Shown here: piece after piece, positions 8,209 to 14,075 of the stretch
Layout of the letters: each line of letters starts with the position of its first letter
Position numbering within the stretch: position 1 is the first letter of the stretch
From: an uncultured Tannerella sp.
Lineage (GTDB): Bacteria; Bacteroidota; Bacteroidia; Bacteroidales; Tannerellaceae
DNA length: 21,744 nt
Direction of reading: 5' to 3'
NCBI GenBank assembly: GCA_938036405.1
Contig: CALHPT010000168.1
Coordinates: 1-21,744, forward strand
Made by a program: the position numbers and the translations under genes
Notes under the pieces: model-generated
The model's database searches: none
Told to the model about the DNA's origin: nothing
Seen by the model: only the letters and a program-made list of their open reading frames with translations

Positions 8209-9489
8209 TTACGCCTGCTTACCGCCTCGGCACATCAGATCGTAGGCCGCACGTGAGGCGCGCTCCATGATCTCCTCCTCGCCCGGCACATGCTTGTCGC
8301 GCATCAGCACGCGACCGTCGCAGATGACCGTATCCACGCAGCTGCCATTGGCGGCGTAGACGAGGTTCGAGATGAAGTTGTGGTTCGGGGCGAAAGCGGG
8401 CTGACGGAGGTCGATAAGGCAGAGGTCGGCCAAGTAGCCCTCGGCGATGCGACCGGCGCGGAGGCCGAGGATGTCAGCACCGGCAGCCGTAGCGGCGTGG
8501 AAGATGGCGTCGCACGTGACAGCCTCGGGATCGCCGCGCCACGACTTGCCGAGCAGTGATGCCAGCTTCATGGCCTCGACCATATCGAGGTTGTTCGACG
8601 ACGAGCAGCCGTCCGTGCCCAGCCCGACGGTGATGCCTGCGGCGCGCATCTCGTCGAAGTGGAAGCGATAGCCCGAGGCCAGCTTCATGTTCGACGCCGG
8701 GTTGTGCACCACCTTGACGCCATGATCGGCCAGGATGCGGATCTCCTCCTCATCGACGTAGAGGCCGTGCGCAATGACGAGCCGTGGGGAGAGGATGCCC
8801 AGGCTGTGCAGATAGCGGACAGGCGTCTGCCCGAAGCGCGCGAGGCATTGCTCGGTCTCGACGGTCGTCTCGGCCAGATGGAGGTGGATGAGGGTGTCGT
8901 GATCGCGGGCAAAGTCGGCCGACCATTGCAGCAGTTCGCCGGAGACCGTGTAGATGGCATGCGGGCCGAGGGCGTAGCGGACGCGCGGGCCATAAGGCGG
9001 AGGCGTGGCGTAGCGACGCGTGATGTGGCGGCGGCTGCGTTCGGCCTCTTCGGGTCGGAAGTGATCGAAACAGGCCTCGCAAAGCACGGCACGGAGACCC
9101 ATCTCTTGGACAGCCTCGGCCGTGGCGTCGAGCTTGTGATACATGTCGAAGAAGGTCGTCGTACCGCTACGGAGCATCTCGACACAGGCCAGCTTGGCGC
9201 CCCAATAGACGTCCTCGTGCGTCAGCTTCGCCTCGTTGGGCCAGATGGCCTGCTCGAGCCACTGCATGAGCGGCATGTCGTCGCCATAGCCGCGGAAGAG
9301 CGTCATGGCGGCGTGCGTGTGGGCGTTGATGAGTCCGGGGATGAGGGCCTTGCCGCGGCCGTCGATCACGGTGTCCGCCTCGGGGGCGTCGATCGTCTCG
9401 GCGATGCGCGCGATGGTGTTGCCTTCTATAAAAAGGTCCGTCGGACGACCTTGCCATTCGACGGACCGGATCAGTATGCTGCTTGTCAT
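8209..9489 (-). CDS. mtaD: Amidohydrolase of the MtaD family (5'-methylthioadenosine/S-adenosylhomocysteine deaminase)
   Basis: The family removes the amino group of adenosine-type nucleosides such as methylthioadenosine and S-adenosylhomocysteine, part of methionine and methyl-group salvage in the cytoplasm. The 426 residues show the metal site of the ATZ/TRZ amidohydrolases: H57 and H59 in NAHTHAAMTLFRG, H204 in HLHLAET, H241 in IAHG, and D293 in LGTDGCSSSNNLDM. The DDMPLMQWLE and EMLRSGTTTFFDMY segments are typical of MtaD rather than guanine deaminase. Substrate choice within this family cannot be read from sequence alone. It follows the M20 peptidase gene on the same strand, with a ~340-base spacer holding hairpins. 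Confidence 0.87.
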   Translation of the reverse strand: MTSSILIRSVEWQGRPTDLFIEGNTIARIAETIDAPEADTVIDGRGKALIPGLINAHTHAAMTLFRGYGDDMPLMQWLEQAIWPNEAKLTHEDVYWGAKLACVEMLRSGTTTFFDMYHKLDATAEAVQEMGLRAVLCEACFDHFRPEEAERSRRHITRRYATPPPYGPRVRYALGPHAIYTVSGELLQWSADFARDHDTLIHLHLAETTVETEQCLARFGQTPVRYLHSLGILSPRLVIAHGLYVDEEEIRILADHGVKVVHNPASNMKLASGYRFHFDEMRAAGITVGLGTDGCSSSNNLDMVEAMKLASLLGKSWRGDPEAVTCDAIFHAATAAGADILGLRAGRIAEGYLADLCLIDLRQPAFAPNHNFISNLVYAANGSCVDTVICDGRVLMRDKHVPGEEEIMERASRAAYDLMCRGGKQA

Positions 9490-9617
9490 AAGTAAGTAGT
9501 TAGAAGTAGTGAGGGGGAGTGAAAAGTAGCTCTATTCCTACCCTCCCACGAGGGTATTTCAATCTTATCGTGCGATGTCCACCTCTCTTTGCGTGTCCGG
9601 ATCGGCATAGGGCGGAG

Positions 9618-9730
9618 GACGCCCGGAAAGACGTGTCGCAGGGACGCGCTCGGAAATCCGAATGTCCGAAGCGAAGCAAGTTTTTCGGATTTCAGCGTCC
9701 GCGGCGCGGCTTTCAGCCCGAACGCCCGTA
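9618..9730. repeat. Large imperfect hairpin
   Basis: The core arms GAAATCCGA (9653-9661) and TCGGATTTC (9685-9693) are perfect, with a 23-nt loop. Outside the core the two sides keep partial complementarity for another ~30 bases (GGACGC/GCGTCC, CGGAAAG/CTTTCAGCCCG). This size and form suggest a REP- or MITE-like element or a structured RNA; which one cannot be decided here. Confidence 0.5.
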
Positions 9731-9747
9731 GCCTTGATCTTCTTTTG

Positions 9748-9781
9748 CCTCCTTTTCTTCCATCAAGGGAAGAAAAGGAGG
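9748..9781. terminator. Perfect 14-bp hairpin after the M20 peptidase gene
   Basis: CCTCCTTTTCTTCC (9748-9761) and its exact complement (9768-9781) enclose a 6-nt loop. Read on the minus strand it lies ~48 bases after the peptidase stop codon. There is no T-run, so it is either a factor-dependent end, a 3' stabiliser, or a dispersed palindromic repeat. Confidence 0.5.
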
Positions 9782-9828
9782 AGGGAGCAGGGAGGCTCCG
9801 CCATCAAAGAGGCTTGACCGCAGCACAT

Positions 9829-11187
9829 TTATCTATAGTGATTGTAGAACTCGGCCACGGCCTCGATGCCGATGCGGAACATGTCAAGGCCGAAGCTCTC
9901 GTTGGGCGAGTGGATGGCGTTGCGCTCCAGACCGAAGCCCATGAGGACCGTCTTCAGGCCGAGGATCTTCTCAAACGCGGGGATGACGGGGATGCTGCCG
10001 CCACGGCGTACGGCCAAGGGCTGCTTGCCGAAGGCGATCGTGAAACCAGCCTCGGCGGCCTTGTAAGCCGGCAGATCGATGGGGCAGACGTAGGGCTCGC
10101 CGCTGTGCTTGAAGTCGACCTTCACCCGGACGCCCGTCGGGGCAGCCGCTTGCAAGTAATCGATCATCATGCGCGTGATGCGCTCCGGATCTTGATGCGG
10201 CACGAGGCGGCACGACAGCTTGGCGTAAGCCTTCGACGGCAGGACCGTCTTTGAGCCCTCGCCCGTGTAGCCGCCCCAGATGCCGCAGACGTCGAACGAC
10301 GGCCGACAGCTGTTGCGCTCGAGCGTGGAGTAGCCCTTCTCGCCGAACACCTCGTCCACGTCGATGGCCCGCTTGTAGGCCTCCTCGTCGAAGGGCACAC
10401 GGGCGATCATCGCCTTCTCGTCGGGGGTCAGCTCGGCCACATCGTCGTAGAAGTGCGGCAGGGTGATGCGCCCGTCCGCGTCGGTGACGCTGGCGATGAG
10501 CTTGCAGAGCGCATTGATCGGGTTGGCCACGGCGCCGCCGAAGTGGCCCGAATGGAGGTCGCGGTTGGGGCCGGTCACTTCGATCTCCCAGTACGACAGC
10601 CCGCGCAACCCGGTGGTCAGCGAGGGCGTCTCGGCGCTCACCATGCTGGTGTCCGAGACGAGGATCACGTCCGCCCGGAGCAGCTCGCCGTGCGTCTTGC
10701 AGAAGGCGATGAGCGATTCCGACCCGACCTCCTCCTCGCCCTCGAGGATGAACTTCACGTTGCAATGCACCGCGCCTGCGCGCAGGGCCGTCTCGAAGCC
10801 TTTGGCCTGGATCATGGCCTGGCCCTTGTCGTCGTCGGCGCCGCGGGCATAGACGCGTCCGTCGCGAATGGTGGGCTCGAACGGCTCGCTCTGCCAGAGC
10901 TCTAACGGCTCGGCGGGCATGACGTCGTAATGCCCATAGACGAGCACCGTGGGCAGGTCGGGCGACACGATGCGCTCGGCGTAGACCACCGGATTGCCGC
11001 CGGTGGGCATCACCTCGGCGCGGTCGGCTCCGGACGATAATAACAGTTCGCGCCAACGTTCGGCGCAGCGGCCCATGTCGGCCTTGTGCTCCGTCTGCGA
11101 GCTGACGGACGGGATGCGTAACAGGCTGAACCACTCCTCGACGAAGCGTGGCTCGTTCTCTTTGATATACTCTTTGATCGTACTCAT
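9829..11187 (-). CDS. M20-family metallopeptidase (dipeptidase, CNDP/PepV-like)
   Basis: This is a two-zinc cytoplasmic exopeptidase that probably splits dipeptides. The 452 residues carry the expected sites: H86 and D88 in YGHYDV, the bridging Asp in ARGADDDKG (D119), the catalytic and binding Glu pair in LEGEEEVGSE (E152/E153), D179 in LVSDTSM, and the last His in NAIHSPNES (H426). The insertion domain starting near residue ~200 contains LHSGHFGG, as in the carnosine-dipeptidase-like group. Peptide use fits the proteolytic lifestyle also suggested by dpp4. Its start faces the large palindrome array B; no good -33/-7 pair was found for it. Confidence 0.92.
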   Translation of the reverse strand: MSTIKEYIKENEPRFVEEWFSLLRIPSVSSQTEHKADMGRCAERWRELLLSSGADRAEVMPTGGNPVVYAERIVSPDLPTVLVYGHYDVMPAEPLELWQSEPFEPTIRDGRVYARGADDDKGQAMIQAKGFETALRAGAVHCNVKFILEGEEEVGSESLIAFCKTHGELLRADVILVSDTSMVSAETPSLTTGLRGLSYWEIEVTGPNRDLHSGHFGGAVANPINALCKLIASVTDADGRITLPHFYDDVAELTPDEKAMIARVPFDEEAYKRAIDVDEVFGEKGYSTLERNSCRPSFDVCGIWGGYTGEGSKTVLPSKAYAKLSCRLVPHQDPERITRMMIDYLQAAAPTGVRVKVDFKHSGEPYVCPIDLPAYKAAEAGFTIAFGKQPLAVRRGGSIPVIPAFEKILGLKTVLMGFGLERNAIHSPNESFGLDMFRIGIEAVAEFYNHYR

Positions 11188-11269
11188 AAGGTGTTTATGT
11201 GTTGGTTTTTAAGTGGGGGTAAAAATAGGGCAAATCCCCAGTGGCGGCAGCGGGGCGATGGTCGATGCA

Positions 11270-11420
11270 GACTTCCGCCACTTGTCTTGAAGCCAAACGC
11301 GACCTCGAGAGGCATTCGCCCACTCGTCTGGATCCCATCCGAGGACTCGGAAAGTCTCAGCCACGCGTCGGGGCGTCGTCTGAGGGCTCGGAAAGCCTCA
11401 GCCACGCGTCGGGGAGCCAG
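11270..11420 (+). repeat. Array B, left arm: 41-42-bp GC-rich units
   Basis: Two clear 41-bp units (CTCGGAAAG at 11346 and 11387) follow one or two diverged ones (CTCGAG at 11304). Each unit has a CCGAG/CTCGG palindrome and, 21 bp later, ACGCGT (centres 11344.5 and 11365.5; 11385.5 and 11406.5). The units align with those of array C, and the arm is repeated in inverted form at 11813-11965. Confidence 0.85.
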
Positions 11421-11426
11421 AATTGA

Positions 11427-11800
11427 CCGTTAATTAGATGCTTTTACAGTGATCATCGATTACTTACACAGTAATCAGTATGATTTTACTGTGAAAACGC
11501 ATAATTTACGCTATAAGCGTCATGCTTTTACTATAACAAGTCTACACTTACGTCGTAATCAATATGATTTTAGAGTGATAACGCTCAAATTACAGCGTAA
11601 ATTATATGCTTTCATATTGAAATCTATCTAATCACAGCGTAAATCATCGCCTTTTACTCTAAAAACTCACGATTTACGTCGTAAACAATAGGCTTTTACA
11701 TTGAAAGCATTTTACTTATACCGTAATCATTTGCTTTTCACATTAAAAGCATGACACTTACAGTGTAAATTAGCGCTTTTCAGTATAAAAACATTCCATA
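11427..11800. repeat. Array B, AT-rich core: 17 palindromes at exact 21-bp steps
   Basis: Palindromes are centred at 11448, 11469, 11490 and so on to 11784, each exactly 21 bp from the last, with no indel over 336 bp. Two kinds alternate: TTAC-nnn-GTAA (8 copies, e.g. 11548-11558, 11674-11684) and TTTTA-nnn-TRAAA-like (9 copies, e.g. 11484-11497, 11652-11664). The middle three bases vary freely and single copies are imperfect. T- and A-tracts within the second kind lie ~10 bp apart, which should bend the DNA. Base composition is far more AT-rich than anything around it. Confidence 0.92.
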
Positions 11801-11812
11801 AACGGTCGCGTT

Positions 11813-11965
11813 TGGCTCCCCGACGGGCGGCTGAAACTTTCCGAGGCCTCGGATGGCATCCAGACGGGTGGGGGAAAGCCTCTCGAGGCCTCATTTGGTT
11901 TCAATACGGGTGGGAAAATGCCTCTCGAGGTCTCGTTCGGCTTCAAGACAAGCGGAGGAATGCCG
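11813..11965 (-). repeat. Array B, right arm: inverted copy of the left arm
   Basis: Read on the minus strand this matches the left arm closely, sharing CTTGTCTTGAAGCC, CCTCGAGAGGCATT, CGTCTGGAT, CATCCGAGG and CGTCGGGGAGCC in the same order. Units of 42 bp start at 11836, 11878 and 11920. Each arm has one unit the other lacks. Together the arms and core form a quasi-palindrome centred near 11616. Confidence 0.87.
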
Positions 11966-12064
11966 CCCCGAGGGTCGGAAGGGGGCAAAATCACTTCTAA
12001 CATTCCGGTAACATAGACTAACTGACGGCTAACCATGCGGCTTCTGGAGCCACTTCATCTTTGC

Positions 12065-12083
12065 GGTGTCAAAAAAAGACACC
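12065..12083. other. Hairpin with A7 loop upstream of the ECF-type promoter
   Basis: GGTGTC, seven A residues, GACACC: a perfect 6-bp inverted repeat ending 7 bases before the predicted -35 box. It could be an operator or the end of a transcript coming from the left. Confidence 0.45.
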
Positions 12084-12090
12084 CCGGATG

Positions 12091-12120
12091 TGTAGCTTTT
12101 CCCGATAGGGCTGCGTCTAA
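12091..12120 (+). promoter_or_regulatory. ECF-sigma-type promoter before the 164-residue gene
   Basis: TGTAG at 12091-12095 and CGTCTAA at 12114-12120 lie 18 bases apart. The spacer holds a CCC-GATA-GGG inverted repeat. The same arrangement with the same spacing occurs at 12784-12813. A TGTAG/CGTCTA pair resembles promoters read by extracytoplasmic-function sigma factors rather than the Bacteroidota housekeeping factor. Confidence 0.55.
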
Positions 12121-12187
12121 CGGGTGTAACGACAGAAAACAAAGAGATAGCACATACAATTCATTCAAAAACAAAAAGACAAGTAAG

Positions 12188-12682
12188 ATGGAAACACAAG
12201 TTTGGACCCCGGCCGTATGGTCGATGATGTTGGCAATGGATACCGTAGCGATGATTGATTTGATGAAGCATGCCCGCGGACGCCGCGCGAGCTATCGGAT
12301 GGGAATGGCGGCGATGATCCTGGCTGTGCCTTTCGTGGGGGCAGCGGTGTACGGATGGCAGCGACTGCAGGCGGTGCGTGTGCCGGCCGTTTGCGTAGCG
12401 CTGATGCTGCTCGCCACGCTCTCGTCGTGCAGCAAGGACGACCTGCCCGAGCCTTATTACCCCAACACCCGATCGGAACACACGGAGAGGCAGTATCCGT
12501 CGCTACCCGAGGCGAACGACAACATTCGCCAGCGGAACCGATTCGTCATCGAGGAGAAAAACGTCTTCAACGAGGGGCAGGTGACGCCCCCCACGCCCAG
12601 TCATCCGGGCAACGAGGGCGGCGTGAAGCCGAAGGGCCGCTCGATCATCAATCAGACAGAGCCGGACGCCGTAAAGGAGTGA
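12188..12682 (+). CDS. Unknown small membrane or lipoprotein
   Basis: I do not recognise this 164-residue protein. The ATG at 12188 was chosen over an open extension to 12035 because the extension runs across the promoter. A first hydrophobic segment lies at about residues 38-57 and a second at 65-80. The second ends LLATLSSC followed by SKDD, which looks like a lipobox plus the acidic export signal of Bacteroidota surface lipoproteins. A GTG at 12374 (residue 63) would start a normal 18-residue lipoprotein signal peptide, so the mature product may be a lipoprotein of ~80 residues. The tail is polar, disordered-looking and rich in Pro, Asn and Glu, with no domain visible. An ECF-type promoter precedes it and a terminator follows. 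Confidence 0.6.
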   Translation: METQVWTPAVWSMMLAMDTVAMIDLMKHARGRRASYRMGMAAMILAVPFVGAAVYGWQRLQAVRVPAVCVALMLLATLSSCSKDDLPEPYYPNTRSEHTERQYPSLPEANDNIRQRNRFVIEEKNVFNEGQVTPPTPSHPGNEGGVKPKGRSIINQTEPDAVKE

Positions 12683-12716
12683 TCGCAGGGCAGTCATCCC
12701 CAGAGCACCTATGAGA

Positions 12717-12772
12717 AGCGGGGGGCGCAGAAACCTTTATGAGGTCTTGCGCTCCCCGCGCTGCATTTTTTT
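12717..12772 (+). terminator. Terminator after the 164-residue gene
   Basis: An imperfect GC-rich stem (AGCGGGG arm at 12717-12723, lower side ending CCCCGCGCT at 12753-12761) is followed by GCA and a run of seven T residues. It closes the unit before the second ECF-type promoter. Confidence 0.75.
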
Positions 12773-12783
12773 CCTTCGCCCCT

Positions 12784-12813
12784 TGTAGTTTTCCCCACGT
12801 GGGGTGCGTCTAA
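12784..12813 (+). promoter_or_regulatory. Second ECF-sigma-type promoter
   Basis: TGTAG at 12784-12788 and CGTCTAA at 12807-12813, spaced 18 bases exactly as in the copy at 12091. The spacer inverted repeat is CCCC-ACGT-GGGG here, so the symmetry is kept with different bases. It leads into a 25-codon ORF. Confidence 0.55.
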
Positions 12814-12838
12814 TGGGTAAACAACCCTCAAGAGAGAA

Positions 12839-12916
12839 ATGAAAGTATCCGAACAAGCATTCACGAAGCTCGTCCATGAGCAGATCTCACAACATGCGTC
12901 CACAGACAATTCATAA
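12839..12916 (+). CDS. 25-codon ORF, possible leader peptide or remnant of an ECF sigma gene
   Basis: The ORF runs MKVSEQAFTKLVHEQ to a TAA, 25 residues. It starts ~25 bases after the CGTCTAA box, the usual place for an ECF-controlled first gene. The N-terminus loosely resembles the start of Bacteroidota ECF sigma factors (a short helix with F-x-x-L-V-x-E), but nothing of the rest of such a protein follows, and hicA begins soon after. It may be a gene remnant cut off when hicAB arrived, a leader peptide, or chance. Confidence 0.3.
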   Translation: MKVSEQAFTKLVHEQISQHASTDNS

Positions 12917-12935
12917 TCGTAAAGCGGAATCGATC

Positions 12936-12943
12936 TACCTTTG
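12936..12943 (+). promoter_or_regulatory. Putative -7 box for hicAB
   Basis: TACCTTTG is a full match to TAnnTTTG and lies 21 bases before the hicA ATG, giving a leader of ~15 bases. No clear TTTG -33 box is visible upstream. Confidence 0.5.
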
Positions 12944-12964
12944 CTGTAAAGAACAGGGGTGGAG

Positions 12965-13144
12965 ATGAAATCGAGTGAGTTTATCAGAGAGATCAAACGG
13001 AAAGGATGGATCTTTATTCGCAGAGGAAAAGGAAGCCATGAGATATACGGGAAAAATGGCATCCAAGTAGCCATTCCAAATCATGGGAGTGCTGAAATAC
13101 CCAAAGGATTGGAACTGAAATTGAGAAAGGATATGGGACTCTAA
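12965..13144 (+). CDS. hicA: HicA-type mRNA interferase toxin
   Basis: HicA toxins are small RNases with a double-stranded-RNA-binding-like fold that cut mRNA and slow growth until bound by HicB. The 59 residues match the family length and pattern: MKSSEFIREIKRKGW, then the catalytic His in GKGSHEIY, a VAIPNHG strand, and a LKLRKDMGL helix. The ATG at 12965 is chosen over a GTG six bases upstream because it gives the standard MKSSEF start. Base composition is clearly more AT-rich than the flanking genes, pointing to recent acquisition. The antitoxin gene follows after 44 bases. Confidence 0.9.
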   Translation: MKSSEFIREIKRKGWIFIRRGKGSHEIYGKNGIQVAIPNHGSAEIPKGLELKLRKDMGL

Positions 13145-13188
13145 GCCCTCCACTTCATAGCGATAAACAAAAGAGAAAAGTAAAAGAC

Positions 13189-13419
13189 ATGGGAACAATA
13201 AGTATCATCATCGAGCGTGCCGACGACGGCACATATGGAGCGTATGCTGAAAACGTGCCCGGCATTTATGGCATGGGGCGTACGGCAGCGGAAGTGAAGC
13301 AGAGTATCCGCGACGCCATCGCCACGGTAAAAGAATCACTCGATACCCCACCGCCCGCAGCCTTGTTAGGTGACTACGAGTTGGCTTTCCATTACGCCAC
13401 GGCCGAGATCTACTCCTAA
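13189..13419 (+). CDS. hicB: HicB-type antitoxin, short form without the DNA-binding tail
   Basis: HicB binds and blocks HicA; most Bacteroidota members also carry a C-terminal DNA-binding domain that represses the operon. The 76 residues hold only the partial RNase-H-like domain: IIIERADDGTYGAYAEN, VPGIYGMGRT, then an amphipathic helix and LLGDYELAFHY. Full-length relatives I recall run to ~130 residues and continue after FHY with a helix-turn-helix segment; here a stop follows seven residues later and no remnant is visible in the 32 bases before the next gene. Toxin neutralisation may be kept while autorepression is lost. It lies 44 bases after hicA. Confidence 0.85.
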   Translation: MGTISIIIERADDGTYGAYAENVPGIYGMGRTAAEVKQSIRDAIATVKESLDTPPPAALLGDYELAFHYATAEIYS

Positions 13420-13451
13420 TCGTACACGCGTAAGTCGGACAGCACCTCTCC

Positions 13452-13964
13452 ATGAAAAAGATCGGATTGATATCAGACACCCACGGCTGGTGGGACGAGA
13501 AGTATGCGGAGTATTTCGCCGAGTGTGATGAGATATGGCATGCGGGCGACATCGGGTCGGCCGACGTGGCGATGCGGCTCACGGCCGTCCGCCCACTCCG
13601 GGCGGTGTACGGCAACATCGACGGCTACCCCGTGCGGCAGATGTATCCGCGGACGTTGCGCTTCGACGTGGAGCAAGTCTCGGTGATGATGACCCATATC
13701 GGCGGTTACCCCGGGCGTTACGATCCCGCGATCCGTGCCGAACTCTACGCCGCGCGGCCCCGCGTCTTCGTCTGCGGCCACTCGCATATCCTGCGCGTGA
13801 TGTACGACAAACACCTCGAGTGCCTCTGCCTCAATCCCGGTGCGGCGGGTATCAGCGGATTCCACACTGTGCGCACCCTGCTGCGCTTCGTCATCGACGG
13901 TACCGAGGTGCGCGACATGGAAGTGATTGAGTTGGGCAACCGAAGCGGGAGTGTGAAGCGGTAA
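13452..13964 (+). CDS. YfcE/MJ0936-type metallophosphoesterase
   Basis: This is a small cytoplasmic phosphodiesterase or phosphatase with a two-metal centre. The 170 residues show the full set of ligands: D9 and H11 in SDTHG, D33 in HAGDIG, N55 in YGNIDG, H82 in MTHIGGYPG, and H110/H112 in CGHSH. The C-terminal NPGAAG segment is typical of the family. Natural substrates are generally unknown; members hydrolyse phosphodiester model compounds. The gene begins 32 bases after hicB and probably shares its transcript, although it looks like an ordinary chromosomal gene in base composition. Confidence 0.92.
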   Translation: MKKIGLISDTHGWWDEKYAEYFAECDEIWHAGDIGSADVAMRLTAVRPLRAVYGNIDGYPVRQMYPRTLRFDVEQVSVMMTHIGGYPGRYDPAIRAELYAARPRVFVCGHSHILRVMYDKHLECLCLNPGAAGISGFHTVRTLLRFVIDGTEVRDMEVIELGNRSGSVKR

Positions 13965-13982
13965 GTCGGTTTCTAAGCGGAA

Positions 13983-14030
13983 AATGGCCGGGTACATGTG
14001 AGGGATTTCCTCATCATGTACCCGGCCATT
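13983..14030. terminator. Bidirectional terminator between convergent genes
   Basis: A perfect 16-bp stem (AATGGCCGGGTACATG at 13983-13998 and its complement at 14015-14030) carries an inner TGAGG/CCTCA stem. CTTTGTTG follows on the plus strand and AAAA precedes it. It shares the core GTACCCGGC with the terminator at 3609-3648. Confidence 0.88.
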
Positions 14031-14075
14031 CTTTGTTGTACGGCCTGCTTGCGTATGGATGGGGGGCAGAGCCAC

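Larger units (their letters stand above)
9490..9828. other. Spacer between mtaD and the M20 peptidase gene, with two hairpin elements
   Basis: No gene is seen in these 339 bases. A minus-strand TACTTTTC (9521-9528) is a weak -7 match for mtaD, 31 bases upstream of its start. A large imperfect inverted repeat spans about 9618-9730, with a perfect 9-bp core. A perfect 14-bp stem lies at 9748-9781. Both are listed separately. Confidence 0.6.
11188..12187. other. 1-kb divergent intergenic region holding array B
   Basis: No convincing gene lies here. Short ORFs in the region are translations of the repeats. It holds, in order, a GC-rich repeat arm, an AT-rich palindrome core, an inverted GC-rich arm, a hairpin with an A7 loop, and an ECF-type promoter for the gene at 12188. 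The individual parts are listed separately. Confidence 0.8.

Noticed and set aside
11191..11433. Small ORFs in the arms of array B with motifs such as LKPNATSRG and SEASES.
   Set aside because: They are repeat translations that recur on the opposite strand of the other arm; no start signals or known domain.
11427..11800. CRISPR array.
   Set aside because: There are no identical repeats, no unique spacers of ~30-36 bp, and no cas genes; the period is 21 bp with internal symmetry.
11427..11800. Plasmid-type iteron replication origin.
   Set aside because: Spacing would fit, but iterons are near-identical direct repeats next to a rep gene. Here the repeats are diverged palindromes and no rep gene is near.
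12035..12187. A longer start for the 164-residue protein at 12035.
   Set aside because: The extension crosses a hairpin and the ECF-type promoter and is of low protein quality; the ATG at 12188 follows an A-rich leader.
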